A DNA stretch of 50,637 nucleotides, taken from NCBI GenBank assembly GCA_964404215.1, contig CAYOJF010000029.1:1-50637 (forward strand), written 5' to 3'. This stretch comes from Aureispira sp964404215. Its GTDB lineage: Bacteria; Bacteroidota; Bacteroidia; Chitinophagales; Saprospiraceae. Shown here piece by piece: positions 9,253 through 18,300 of the stretch (position 1 is the first letter of the stretch; each line of letters starts with the position of its first letter). Both the position numbers and the translations under genes were made by a program. The notes under the pieces are model-generated. The model saw only the letters and a list, made by a program, of their open reading frames with translations. It was not told where the DNA came from and did no database searches.

Positions 9253-9813
9253 TTATTGTAATAGTTCACATTCTTGTTTGAAAATTTTAAGATCTGCTTT
9301 AACATCTTCGCGTGCTAAGGGATAAATAGCTTTATCGTTATACAATTCTGTAGCGGTATACTTTTGCATTAATTTTTTTAAAACACAAGAACTAAATTTA
9401 TCAGCGGCAGCTGAGGTGTGGTCAGGAAAACCTAATTTGAAAAACAGTTTGAATTCATTCATCATTTCAGGAGAGTAATCAGAATAATCTTCAGAATTCT
9501 CAACGTCAGGTAGGTGAATGCAACTGTGAAATAGGTTATGTGTTTCGGAGAACAGAGATTGATTCTCTATTAGACTATCCAGCTCCCATTTGATGATATG
9601 TTGGTGTTTTTTTTTATCACCATTGAACTTTACAAGCATTTTATCAACAATACAAGGACATATTATTTTAGCGTCATTTTCTTTACCATGATTTGCTATA
9701 AGCTTTAAGGTGCAATTTCTGATAGCTACAGTTTTTTCCTGTTCCTCTACAGAACTACAAGATAAATTTGCCAAGAATAATACTGTTATCAAGCTTAGGT
9801 AGTAGTTTTTCAA
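9253..9813 (-). CDS. Hypothetical lipoprotein
   Basis: About 186 residues if translation starts at the TTG at 9813, which gives MKNYYLSLITVLFLANLSC, a short lipoprotein signal with the cysteine at residue 19. An upstream ATG at 9870 would overlap the previous gene and put 37 residues before that cysteine, so it is less likely. The mature part starts SSVEEQEK, an acidic stretch after the lipidated cysteine. It holds several cysteines (IRNCTLKL, IICPCIVDKM, FHSCIHL, FSSCVLKKL, KQECELL) and is otherwise helical. No family is recognised. It follows the Old Yellow Enzyme gene by 32 bases in the same direction. Confidence 0.6.
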   Translation of the reverse strand: MKNYYLSLITVLFLANLSCSSVEEQEKTVAIRNCTLKLIANHGKENDAKIICPCIVDKMLVKFNGDKKKHQHIIKWELDSLIENQSLFSETHNLFHSCIHLPDVENSEDYSDYSPEMMNEFKLFFKLGFPDHTSAAADKFSSCVLKKLMQKYTATELYNDKAIYPLAREDVKADLKIFKQECELLQ

Positions 9814-9845
9814 TGTGTCTTTTTTGAAATTTAAGTATAAATATT

Positions 9846-10925
9846 TTACTCTGCCACAAAATCCGCCCACCGTTGCATGTATTGTATAAATTTAGGACCT
9901 AAACCTTCTGTTTCTAAGTGTTCTACTGATATAGGTGTACTTACTGGCTCAAATTTTGGATCATTGATTACTTTCTGAGGGAAATCATGGTGTAGTATTC
10001 CTGATCGACCAATTGTGACAAAATCGACTCCTGCGGCAAGTACTTTTTTGACATCATCCGCATTTTGAATCTTTCCTGCAACAGTCAACAATACCTTTTT
10101 GAAATCTAGTTCTGTAAAATGCTCCAATAGAGATTGGTGATTGTATGCTTCTTGATGGGGAGATTTGAAGACGTCCCACAAGGATATATCTAAGAAATCA
10201 ATTTGAGCCTCGTCAATCAATCTTTTGCAGACTTCTTTTACTTCCATAAGATCCATTCCAAATCTTTCGGGCGAGAGTCGCACACCTAACAAAAAATGAG
10301 CTCCACAAGCATTTCTAATTTCATGAACAATCTCAAACAATAGACGGGACCTATTTTCTAAGCTTCCACCATATTGGTCAGTTCTAGTATTAATTTCAGA
10401 GCTTAAGAATTGTGTCAAAATATAACCATGAGCTCCATGAACTTCTACTCCATGATAGCCGCTTTTTTGAGCTCGAATAGCAGCATGGACAAAAGCATTT
10501 TTTAGGGTATGGATTTCATCTAATGTCATTGCACGAGCACCATGTTTTTCATTATCAGAGGGACATAGTGGAGCTTGTTGTATCAATTCCTGAGGGGATC
10601 GCATTCCGGCATGATGCAGTTGAATGACAGCAAGACTACCATATTCTTTTATTTTTGAAGCCAATCTTTGATGTCCATGTATATGCTCATCTGAATAAAT
10701 GCCCAATTGTCCAGGAAACCCTTTACCTTCTATACTGACATGAGAAGCACAAGTCATTACTAGACCAAATTGCCCTTTTGCCCTCATGGTTAACCACTTG
10801 AATTCTTCTTCCGATAAAGAACCATCTTCTAGGCTTTGGGTATTGGTCAGTGGTGCTAGCATGAATTTATTTTTCATGACGGCTCCACAAGCGAAAGTTA
10901 GAGGTGTTGTTAGCATTTTTTTCAT
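9846..10925 (-). CDS. NADH:flavin oxidoreductase / Old Yellow Enzyme family protein
   Basis: 359 residues from the ATG at 10925 (MKKMLTTPL). A longer frame to 10964 would overlap the upstream gene and is disfavoured; the chosen start lies 10 bases after that gene's stop. It is an FMN-binding TIM barrel: APLTN near the N-terminus, QLHHAGM, the active-site segment GVEVHGAHGYILTQFLSSEINTRTDQYGG-SLENR (quoted in two parts), GVRLSPERFGMDL and the phosphate-binding TIGRSG near the C-terminus. The family reduces activated C=C double bonds or nitro groups using NAD(P)H. It is a cytoplasmic enzyme lying among secreted and immunity-like genes, which is odd context. The physiological substrate is unknown. 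Confidence 0.9.
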   Translation of the reverse strand: MKKMLTTPLTFACGAVMKNKFMLAPLTNTQSLEDGSLSEEEFKWLTMRAKGQFGLVMTCASHVSIEGKGFPGQLGIYSDEHIHGHQRLASKIKEYGSLAVIQLHHAGMRSPQELIQQAPLCPSDNEKHGARAMTLDEIHTLKNAFVHAAIRAQKSGYHGVEVHGAHGYILTQFLSSEINTRTDQYGGSLENRSRLLFEIVHEIRNACGAHFLLGVRLSPERFGMDLMEVKEVCKRLIDEAQIDFLDISLWDVFKSPHQEAYNHQSLLEHFTELDFKKVLLTVAGKIQNADDVKKVLAAGVDFVTIGRSGILHHDFPQKVINDPKFEPVSTPISVEHLETEGLGPKFIQYMQRWADFVAE

Positions 10926-10935
10926 TTTATTCGAT

Positions 10936-11319
10936 TTAAAGGCATTTATATTTGCCATCAGCATCCACTAAATAGACTTCTTCTAAAATCCATTTTTGCT
11001 CATTGAGCACAAAATGATATTCAAAATTGTGTTTTATAAAACTAAATTTCTCGTTGGTAAACCTAGTTTTGATAATGGTTTTAGTCAAATCAGCATGTTC
11101 TTCTAGGATCAATTCCTGTTTGGGACAGTGAGTAGAGGAGCTGCCATAAGCAAGTCCTTGGTATTGTTTTTCAGAGCTACAAAACTTAAGTATTAAATCA
11201 TCATATCCTTTATGGATTTGATGTTGAGCATCTAGATCATCTTTGTGGCCAAAAGCAAAGTCATTCCACTTTTTGTATTCGGCGATAAATTCTGTGGTTA
11301 GCTCAGTAGGTGTCTTCAT
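10936..11319 (-). CDS. NTF2-fold immunity-like protein
   Basis: 127 residues, cytoplasmic, starting MKTPTELTTEFIAEYKKWND. The size, the N-terminal helix with a conserved WN, the central aromatic and acidic strands, and the ending KWILEEVYLVDADGKYKCL match my memory of the NTF2-fold immunity family (Imm-NTF2), which protects against toxins of polymorphic or contact-dependent systems. No toxin gene or delivery protein is next to it, so the assignment rests on the protein alone. It heads a likely operon with the Old Yellow Enzyme gene (10-base gap) and the lipoprotein at 9253. It could also be an unrelated NTF2-like protein. Confidence 0.6.
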   Translation of the reverse strand: MKTPTELTTEFIAEYKKWNDFAFGHKDDLDAQHQIHKGYDDLILKFCSSEKQYQGLAYGSSSTHCPKQELILEEHADLTKTIIKTRFTNEKFSFIKHNFEYHFVLNEQKWILEEVYLVDADGKYKCL

Positions 11320-11437
11320 TTGTGATAGGTTAGGAGGAAGTCTAAAGTTACGTTTTTTTTACTTCGTTGTAAGGTAAATTTCGGCATGCTCTAAGCATGT
11401 AATTTTTGTATTCGGGGGCATTATTTTCAATAAAGAA

Positions 11438-12088
11438 CTATCTTTTGGTTTTAGCCCCTTCTATGATCGGGTTTTTACCAGATTTTACTATATCTACAAA
11501 AGCATTATAATCTATGCCAATGTTTTCCTTGTTCAAAGCTTCTGGTACTAATATCCCTTCTAGATCTTCGGCATAATAATCATATTTAAAAAAGTCATCG
11601 TTATTATTGTGATAATTGATGAGGATAGCATCCTTGTGAGGATTGATATTAGAACTATGATCAGAGTTAAGAACATAAGGAACATGAGTAGTGCCCTCTA
11701 TAGTAATCTCTCCATGATTATAATTGCCATTAAACACGTATTTGATATAGGCATCACCAGTTACATGAATCAAGTCATCTATACTATGCAAGACGTCACA
11801 ATAGAGGTCACCTAATACTAAAAGTGCAGGGAATTCTTCTAGGCCAAGACTTATTTGCCCATTGACTGTCAAATTTCCATTGACAATTATTAATTCCTCT
11901 GATGTTTGCCTATTCTTATCAAAAATTACTGTTGTTACAGAGCTTGAAGTCAGATCAGCGTCTAAGGTAATATCACCTTCTAAGACCACTATGGCGTCAT
12001 AGCGAATAGAACCGATTGGGGTAAATTTTCGTACATCAAAAAGAGTGACGGCTTCTTCTTTTGTTATTATTTTATATGGATGTTTCAT
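11438..12088 (-). CDS. Hypothetical protein with beta-solenoid-like repeats
   Basis: 216 residues from the ATG at 12088 (MKHPYKIITKEEA). A TTG at 12112 in the same frame is less likely. The middle consists of short parallel-beta-type repeats: AIVVLEGDITLDADL, ELIIVNGNLTVNGQI, ALLVLGDLYCDVL, LIHVTGDAYIKYV and GEITIEGTTHVPYV. Each has the hydrophobic-G-[DN]-hydrophobic rhythm of polymer-forming or bactofilin-like right-handed solenoids. There is no signal peptide. Similar cytoplasmic proteins occur near immunity-type genes in Bacteroidota (recollection only). The C-terminus is acidic and non-repetitive. The function is unknown. Confidence 0.6.
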   Translation of the reverse strand: MKHPYKIITKEEAVTLFDVRKFTPIGSIRYDAIVVLEGDITLDADLTSSSVTTVIFDKNRQTSEELIIVNGNLTVNGQISLGLEEFPALLVLGDLYCDVLHSIDDLIHVTGDAYIKYVFNGNYNHGEITIEGTTHVPYVLNSDHSSNINPHKDAILINYHNNNDDFFKYDYYAEDLEGILVPEALNKENIGIDYNAFVDIVKSGKNPIIEGAKTKR

Positions 12089-12195
12089 TAGTTTTAGTTT
12101 ATTTAGAGTCAAAGTTTTTGTAATAAGTGTTAAAAGTACAAGAGATAATAAGTTTTATAAAAAATAAAAGCTTTCCTTGTTTACTGCAATGATGT

Positions 12196-13710
12196 TTAAT
12201 CTACTGTTGTGGATATTATATTATAAAATTCATCAGGAGAGACAATTTTTAACTGAAGCTCAATATTTTTGTCAGTACCTATTTCAATATTTTGGTAACC
12301 AATGTTGATAGCTTTTTTCTTGACATTTATAGCAATAATTTTTGCTTGCCCAGTTGGTATTTTTTCATGGAATTCACATCTCCCATCCTCAGAAATTTTG
12401 TTGAGCATGATTGAATTGTTATTAAGGATAAGGTAAAAAGTCACCTCTTTTTCATTGGTACAAGTTACTGTAAGCGATTGCTCTATTAAATCATCCTCAA
12501 CCAAACGATCAATGTTTTGCCATCCTAATCTTGCTATAGTAAATTTTGTAGGACTAACTAGCCCTAAGCTTATTGGATGAATATTCCGCAGATCACAAAT
12601 AGGATAGTAAAATGCACGAATTCTATTCCTTTCAGCTTTTCTTTCTTCTGGATAGTCTGTATATTCAGGAGAGAAATAACCTTTTTTCTTTATAAACTGG
12701 ATGCTAAAAGTGTCAATCACAAAATCTATTTCATTATTGAGCCAATAGTAACTATTTAGAAATTTAGTTTTATAGTTATTAATCGCAGCATGTGAAATAC
12801 TATCATTTTTCAATTTTATAACTTTTTTATTTTGACCATAATAAAAATGGTACTTCCAAAAATCAACAGAATCTATAAGTCTTTTATTGAGGATCATTTG
12901 ATCTGCCTTTTCGAGTGGTAGCGAGGTAAGGTCTAGCAAATAGTTCCTCATTGAATCTTCTTTGTGTTTAGTTGGTACATATTCCATAAACCAACTAAAC
13001 CTAAGATGGTGTGCTCTCATCATATATTCTGGTGTGGCAGCCCAAGTACTTTGGTGTTTTAATAAATCCACAGCATTAATGAAATGAGTGAGTATGCTAT
13101 CCTCATGACTCTTGCCATGCACCCAATTTTCATAATAATAATTTAGGAATGCATCATAAGGGATTGGTCCCCAGTGGCTTGGTGGTTTAGGGTTTCTCCA
13201 AGAAAGCTGCCCATTTGTAACTTCTCCTTCATATATACTGTAAGGCTTTTCGCCAGTATTGAGATCTAATTTGTCTCCCATTTCAAGTGGAGAATTAGTA
13301 TTGATTTTGATTTTTTTACCAGAAGGAACGGTTGCTTTAGTATAAAACATACCTTCTGTTTCTAAGACTCCTTTTGAAGAATAGGTTTGTAAACCAGCTA
13401 AGACGATTGCTGAGACACTTTCATATTCTCTGACTTCGAAATTAATAGATTCGTTCACAATACTTCCATCTTCATAAAGAAAAGTGTTAGGTTGGAACAT
13501 AAATAATTTTCCGTATGTAGTAGTAAAAGTGCTGGAAGTATTACTAGGGATAATAAACTTGCTAATAGATTCTTCATCAGAATATAAGTTCTTATCCAAT
13601 TGACTAATAAGATTTGTGTCCAAGTCGAAATCAGAATCTACTTCTTCTGAACAAGAAGAAATAATAAAAGTAGAAAGGATTAATAAAAGAGTTTTTAGAA
13701 TATTTTGCAT
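12196..13710 (-). CDS. Large surface-type lipoprotein, paralogous at its N-terminus to the protein at 48028
   Basis: 504 residues. The signal MQNILKTLLLILSTFIISSC has the lipidated cysteine at residue 20, followed by SEEVDSDFD, an acidic stretch like the Bacteroidota lipoprotein export signal, so it is probably displayed on the cell surface. Residues about 65-160 (GKLFMFQPNTFLYEDGS, NFEVREY, LAGLQTYSS, EGMFYTKATVPSG) align in order with the N-terminal part of the large protein at 48028-50637. The remainder, with many Tyr and Trp residues and a VEDDLIEQ region, has no recognised domain. It is followed upstream on the same strand by a 47-residue membrane protein gene only 17 bases away. The role is unknown. 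Confidence 0.7.
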   Translation of the reverse strand: MQNILKTLLLILSTFIISSCSEEVDSDFDLDTNLISQLDKNLYSDEESISKFIIPSNTSSTFTTTYGKLFMFQPNTFLYEDGSIVNESINFEVREYESVSAIVLAGLQTYSSKGVLETEGMFYTKATVPSGKKIKINTNSPLEMGDKLDLNTGEKPYSIYEGEVTNGQLSWRNPKPPSHWGPIPYDAFLNYYYENWVHGKSHEDSILTHFINAVDLLKHQSTWAATPEYMMRAHHLRFSWFMEYVPTKHKEDSMRNYLLDLTSLPLEKADQMILNKRLIDSVDFWKYHFYYGQNKKVIKLKNDSISHAAINNYKTKFLNSYYWLNNEIDFVIDTFSIQFIKKKGYFSPEYTDYPEERKAERNRIRAFYYPICDLRNIHPISLGLVSPTKFTIARLGWQNIDRLVEDDLIEQSLTVTCTNEKEVTFYLILNNNSIMLNKISEDGRCEFHEKIPTGQAKIIAINVKKKAINIGYQNIEIGTDKNIELQLKIVSPDEFYNIISTTVD

Positions 13711-13727
13711 AGCTGTATTATTGGGTA

Positions 13728-13871
13728 TTAGTCCTGAGTCAAGGTACTAGGCTCTCTTTGGTCAAAAAAAATGTTAGTCTTATATTTAATATCTAGGAAA
13801 ACAAGAAATATAATGATAAGTGCGATAATAAAACCAATAATTTCATGTTTGTAGTCTATTTTTTCTGACAT
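13728..13871 (-). CDS. Small single-span membrane protein (47 residues)
   Basis: An open frame from ATG at 13871 to TAA at 13728. The product starts MSEKIDYKHE, continues with a strongly hydrophobic segment (about residues 11-28, IIGFIIALIIIFLVFLDI) and ends in a polar tail (FFDQREPSTLTQD). The compact soluble-membrane-soluble layout, the unbroken frame and the 17-base distance to the following lipoprotein gene support a real gene. It may be a membrane anchor or accessory for its neighbour; that is inference. Confidence 0.5.
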   Translation of the reverse strand: MSEKIDYKHEIIGFIIALIIIFLVFLDIKYKTNIFFDQREPSTLTQD

Positions 13872-13985
13872 CAGGGTTAGTTTTAGGAGATGAAGAGTGT
13901 GGTTTGAATCTCATAGGGTTCGGTAGAGTAAATATACTAGACTTTTTCTTATTCCTCATGCTTTACAAAAATAGTAAGGAGGTAT

Positions 13986-15092
13986 CTAATGACTAGTATC
14001 TTTTTTATTGAAAAGTACTTTTTTGAAATCCACGCCATCATATTTGTAAATACCATCAGTTTTCGTTCCCAACCAAAAGTCTCCTTGATGATCTTGATAA
14101 ATGGAAATCGGAGAAATGTTACCTTTGCCATTTTTAATCAAGAATGGTATTAATTCTTGGTCATTTCTTTTCCAGATTCCATCATTATTTACCATCCATA
14201 GGGTTCCTTTATCATCAACTAGCATAGACATGAAGTATAAAGTTTCGGCACTTTTATTAACGAGTCCCTTTTCTCTGGTATAATTTATGGAGGAAAGCTG
14301 TGATGTTTTATCTTCACTATTGGAGAGGATTCTATATTTATAGTTAGCATTGCAGATCCAAAAATAGCCCTCTTTATCTTCCATAATTGATCGAATTCCA
14401 AACGCTCCGCCTTCTGGTGTTGTCCCCAGATGTTCTTCATACATCCAGCTTATTTTTTTACCATCAAATTGATAAATACCCAAGTCAGCAGTGCCAAACC
14501 ATAAAAAATCTTTACTATCCTTATACATAGAGTAGATACTGTAAGGGTTATAAGTAATTTCGGGATATTTGGTATATAACTCTTCTTCCATCTTACTTTT
14601 TGGAAACTCTAGATGATATAAATACTTTCCATCGAATCTATATGGACCTTTCTTGTCCCAACCTATTCTAAACCATAAATCATTGGGTTCTGATTTCCAG
14701 TTGTTTTTTTGAAAATTATCACTACTTATTTTTAAAGTCTCAAACTGTTTCCCATCAAATTTACTAACCCCTTCAGGAGTGTCAAAATAAATATTTCCCA
14801 ATTGATCTTCTTGTATTCCTATAATCCTGTTGCTAACTAAGCCATCTTCTTGTGTGAATTGGAGGAGTATTTTTTCATCATATTTATAAACCATACTATC
14901 ATTGACGAACCAATAATTATGCTTTTTATCTTGGTACATCAAATGTGTATTTGGAGCTATTTTACTAACAAATTTACCTACAGAATTGTGTGTAGGCTCT
15001 TTGCTTTTGGTATCACTTTTACCTTTCCCTATACAGGATGGGATGGCTATGGATATTAGAAAAATCCAATGTATGGTTTTTATGAATTTCAT
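13986..15092 (-). CDS. Stand-alone two-component-regulator-propeller lipoprotein
   Basis: 368 residues. The signal MKFIKTIHWIFLISIAIPSC gives a lipidated cysteine at residue 20, followed by a lysine/serine-rich linker. Propeller blades follow, with Reg_prop signatures: DKKHNYWFVNDSMVYKYDE, DQLGNIYFDTPEGVSKFDG, DSKDFLWFGTADLGIYQFDG, DKEGYFWICN, DDKGTLWMVNNDGIWKR and DHQGDFWLGTKTDGIYKYDG. As in the protein at 7289-8329 there is no kinase or output domain, so it is a lipid-anchored propeller of unknown ligand. It lies at the upstream end of the same-strand cluster whose downstream end is its paralogue. Blade sequences are more diverged here, and one blade (EPNDLWFRIGWDKKGPYRFDG) is irregular. 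Confidence 0.75.
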   Translation of the reverse strand: MKFIKTIHWIFLISIAIPSCIGKGKSDTKSKEPTHNSVGKFVSKIAPNTHLMYQDKKHNYWFVNDSMVYKYDEKILLQFTQEDGLVSNRIIGIQEDQLGNIYFDTPEGVSKFDGKQFETLKISSDNFQKNNWKSEPNDLWFRIGWDKKGPYRFDGKYLYHLEFPKSKMEEELYTKYPEITYNPYSIYSMYKDSKDFLWFGTADLGIYQFDGKKISWMYEEHLGTTPEGGAFGIRSIMEDKEGYFWICNANYKYRILSNSEDKTSQLSSINYTREKGLVNKSAETLYFMSMLVDDKGTLWMVNNDGIWKRNDQELIPFLIKNGKGNISPISIYQDHQGDFWLGTKTDGIYKYDGVDFKKVLFNKKDTSH

Positions 15093-15337
15093 TACAATTT
15101 TTCTTTTTGAAGATTAGTCATTTTTTGTTTTGAATTTCAAACTTTCAGAAAATATAGATGTCAATTTTGTCTATAAAGTTTGTATCATATCAAATTACCC
15201 CAAAAATGATGTAAGAACTAATAATTACTAGGTGAGTTTTATTTAAATCTGGATTAGTTCGAAACTATAAAAAAAACCCAAGCATTCTTCTCAGAACACT
15301 CAGGGATAGATTATTAATTGAAAAGATAGCAAAACGC

Positions 15338-18300
15338 TTATTTTTCCAATCCTTTCTCTACAGTAGCCCAATGACCTCGTTTACGAGCATTGATAGACTT
15401 ATCATACATCGCTTCTACCGATACCGCAGGTAGATAATATTTACCTAGGTAACTAGCATTGAGTAGAATATTGAAGGTCTTTGTCTTGCCTTTCGCTAGA
15501 TCGAAGAAAGTATAAACTCGATCATCACGAATATCTTGATATTCCGGTTTGTCTCCTCCAGTAGTTGCACCAGTCAATCGAGCATTATGGATTTCCCAAC
15601 CAGCAGGGAAGACATGATGTAGAGCAAGTTCGTGGTAGTTGACCAATCCCGTATTTTTGATACTGACTTCGGCACGGAAATCTGTTCCTTGGTTTATCTT
15701 TTTAGGATTGATAACTTTTCCATCTAGAGTGACATATTTAATCGTCATTTCTAGCCCTTCGCTGCTTTCGGTTTCGTCTTGGTTGGCTGGAATACCATCC
15801 GAGATTAAGCGAGCAAAGAGTAGTTTTCCTGTATTGTTTTTGACTTCCACACTAGTGGCTTGTTCTCCATCTAGATCTAGTTGCCACAGTGGTTTTTTGC
15901 TACTGATCGTTTGCCAACTACCACCTGCCAAACGATATTGGCAATCTACCTTAGCACTTACTCCTGCTTCACCAACAAATTTTGACATAGCAATCAATGC
16001 CTGTGCTATTTCTTGTGTACTACACCATCTATCCGAAGAAAGACGTTCAGAAATGACTTTGACTAAATCGTCTGCTTTATCTCGCATATTCATGATAGAC
16101 AAAGTTTGCAACATAAGAGATTCATCTCTAAATTTACTACCGAAAGTAGTGGTTTTCTGTTCGGCGGTATAGTCCATTGCTTTTAGTACTGCTTGAGTAG
16201 TAATGCGTTTAGCGACACTTTCCTGTCCTGCTAGATGGTAGGCAGCAGCCAAATACCAAGGGGCTGTGACAGAGTTTTTCTTTCGTTGTTTGAGACGCAT
16301 ACGATTCATGGCACCCATTTCTGGTTTACCTGCCAAGGCGAGCAAGTAGAGACGGTGAGCTTGAATGAGGTCGTCATTAGGAGTACCTTTAGCGGTCCAG
16401 TTCTTTGCCATTTTGGATTGGTATTTAATCCAGTTGTTCAAAAAGCCTTCTCTGACAGTATACCCCGCTTTTTTTGCTTCAATCAAAAATTGCCCTGTAT
16501 AGTTAGTTGCCCAAGGGTGATCCTTGCCACCTGGCCAATAGCCCATTGCTCCACTAGCATTTTGGAATAGATATAATCGCTCGATTCCAGCTTTTACATT
16601 CTTACTGATCGCTGCTTTTTGTTTTTCTGATAGCGGCATCAAATTCGCCAATTGTAACTGTGGGTAAACACTAGACGTTGTTTGCTCTGCACAACCATAG
16701 GGGTAGCGAATGAGATATTTCAATCGTTTACCTAGGTTGATAGGAGGAATAGATGAAATTTCGAGTACGCCGTGATTAGTGCCTACCATACCTGTTGGTT
16801 TGTAGGTTGCTTTCCAATCACCTTTAGCAGCCAAAGATTTAGCGGCTACATTGGTTTCTCTAGGATTAGCATTGCGAATATTGACATCGGTTTTATAAAC
16901 AGCGGATTCGTCTCCACTAGTAACTGTAATCTTGACATTGCCACTGCCTACTTGTTCTCTTGTTTTTAGTTCAAAATTGACTAATTGGTCACCAATTTTA
17001 TTGAATTGGATGGTTTTTTTATTGCTACCATCAATATCAATCAACCCACTGGTTTCAATTTTGACCTCTACCTCTTTGATGTCTTTTTTCATAGCAAAGA
17101 CAGTAACAGGCAATTTGAATTGTTCTCCTACACCTAATACTCTTGGTAAAGTTCCCAAAACCATCAACGGTTGACGGACAGGGACTTCTTTCTCAGCGGC
17201 ACCATAGGCTCCTTCATCTGCTGTAACCACCATTGCACGCACAGCTCCTACATAGTTAGGCATGTCAAACTTGTGGGTTCTACTTTCTCCTTCTTTGAGA
17301 TAAAATGGTCCTGCATAGAGTACTACGGGCTTGAATCGATCTACTTTTTTCTTTCCTTTAGCATTGTTGGCACCATCACCACCTATACTCAATAGACTTT
17401 TGATATCACCTCCAAAAGCACCTAATACATCATTATAAATGTCCCATGTTTTGACTCCCAATGCTTCTCTTTGATAGAAAGTAGACCACGGATTAGGGGT
17501 TTTGAAATTAGTCAAACCTAATAGTCCTTCATCTACAATGGCAACAGTATATGCCATTGGTCCACCTCTACGTTCTTTGACTGTAATACTGAATGGTTCC
17601 TTCGGACGGAGTTCGTCTGCCATAACAATTTCAGGCTCTAGATGTGTACTAGGATCTTCTACATAAAGTGGAATGGTTCCGTACATACGAATAGGAAGGT
17701 CGTTTTTGGTTTGTGCATGTGGCTGTAGTAAAGTAACGGTAGCATAAGCATTAGGGGACATTGCCTTTGTTGCTTTTAGTTTGAATTTGGTATTGCCTTT
17801 TTTAGCATCTACCCAATGAGCTTCTATTACATTAGTACCATTTTCAATGGAAACTAATGCACGTCCTTCAAATCCTGTTGGGATATTCAAGGAGATTTCA
17901 TCACCCACTTCATATTTTTCTTTATCGGCAGTAAATCGTAGGGCAGTAGCACCCCCACTTTGTTCTGTCGAGCGTCCAGCCCATCCTGGCCAGTCAATAT
18001 AGAAAACCTGTCCGGTACTGTGTCCTTTTTTGCCATCTGAAACACGAACAAAATAGCGTCCCCAACTAGGATGTTTGACTTCTAGTTCCCAAGTAGCTTT
18101 TCCATTTTTGGCTGATACAACAGCAGATTGTACTTCTGTTGCATTGACTTTACCTCTGTAGTTCGGTACTTCTTCTTTGTTTTTATCAAACCACCACTTC
18201 CAATTCAGTTTATATAGTTTGACTTCTAGGTTTTCAGCATCTAAAGGGTTTCCATTTTTATCTACGGCCAATATTTCTACTGTATGTTTTTTGTCGGTCA

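Noticed and set aside
15639..16172. 177-codon + strand frame opposite the alpha-2-macroglobulin gene
   Set aside because: Antisense to a strong family match; composition is a by-product of the opposite strand. The same applies to several shorter frames up to 20317.
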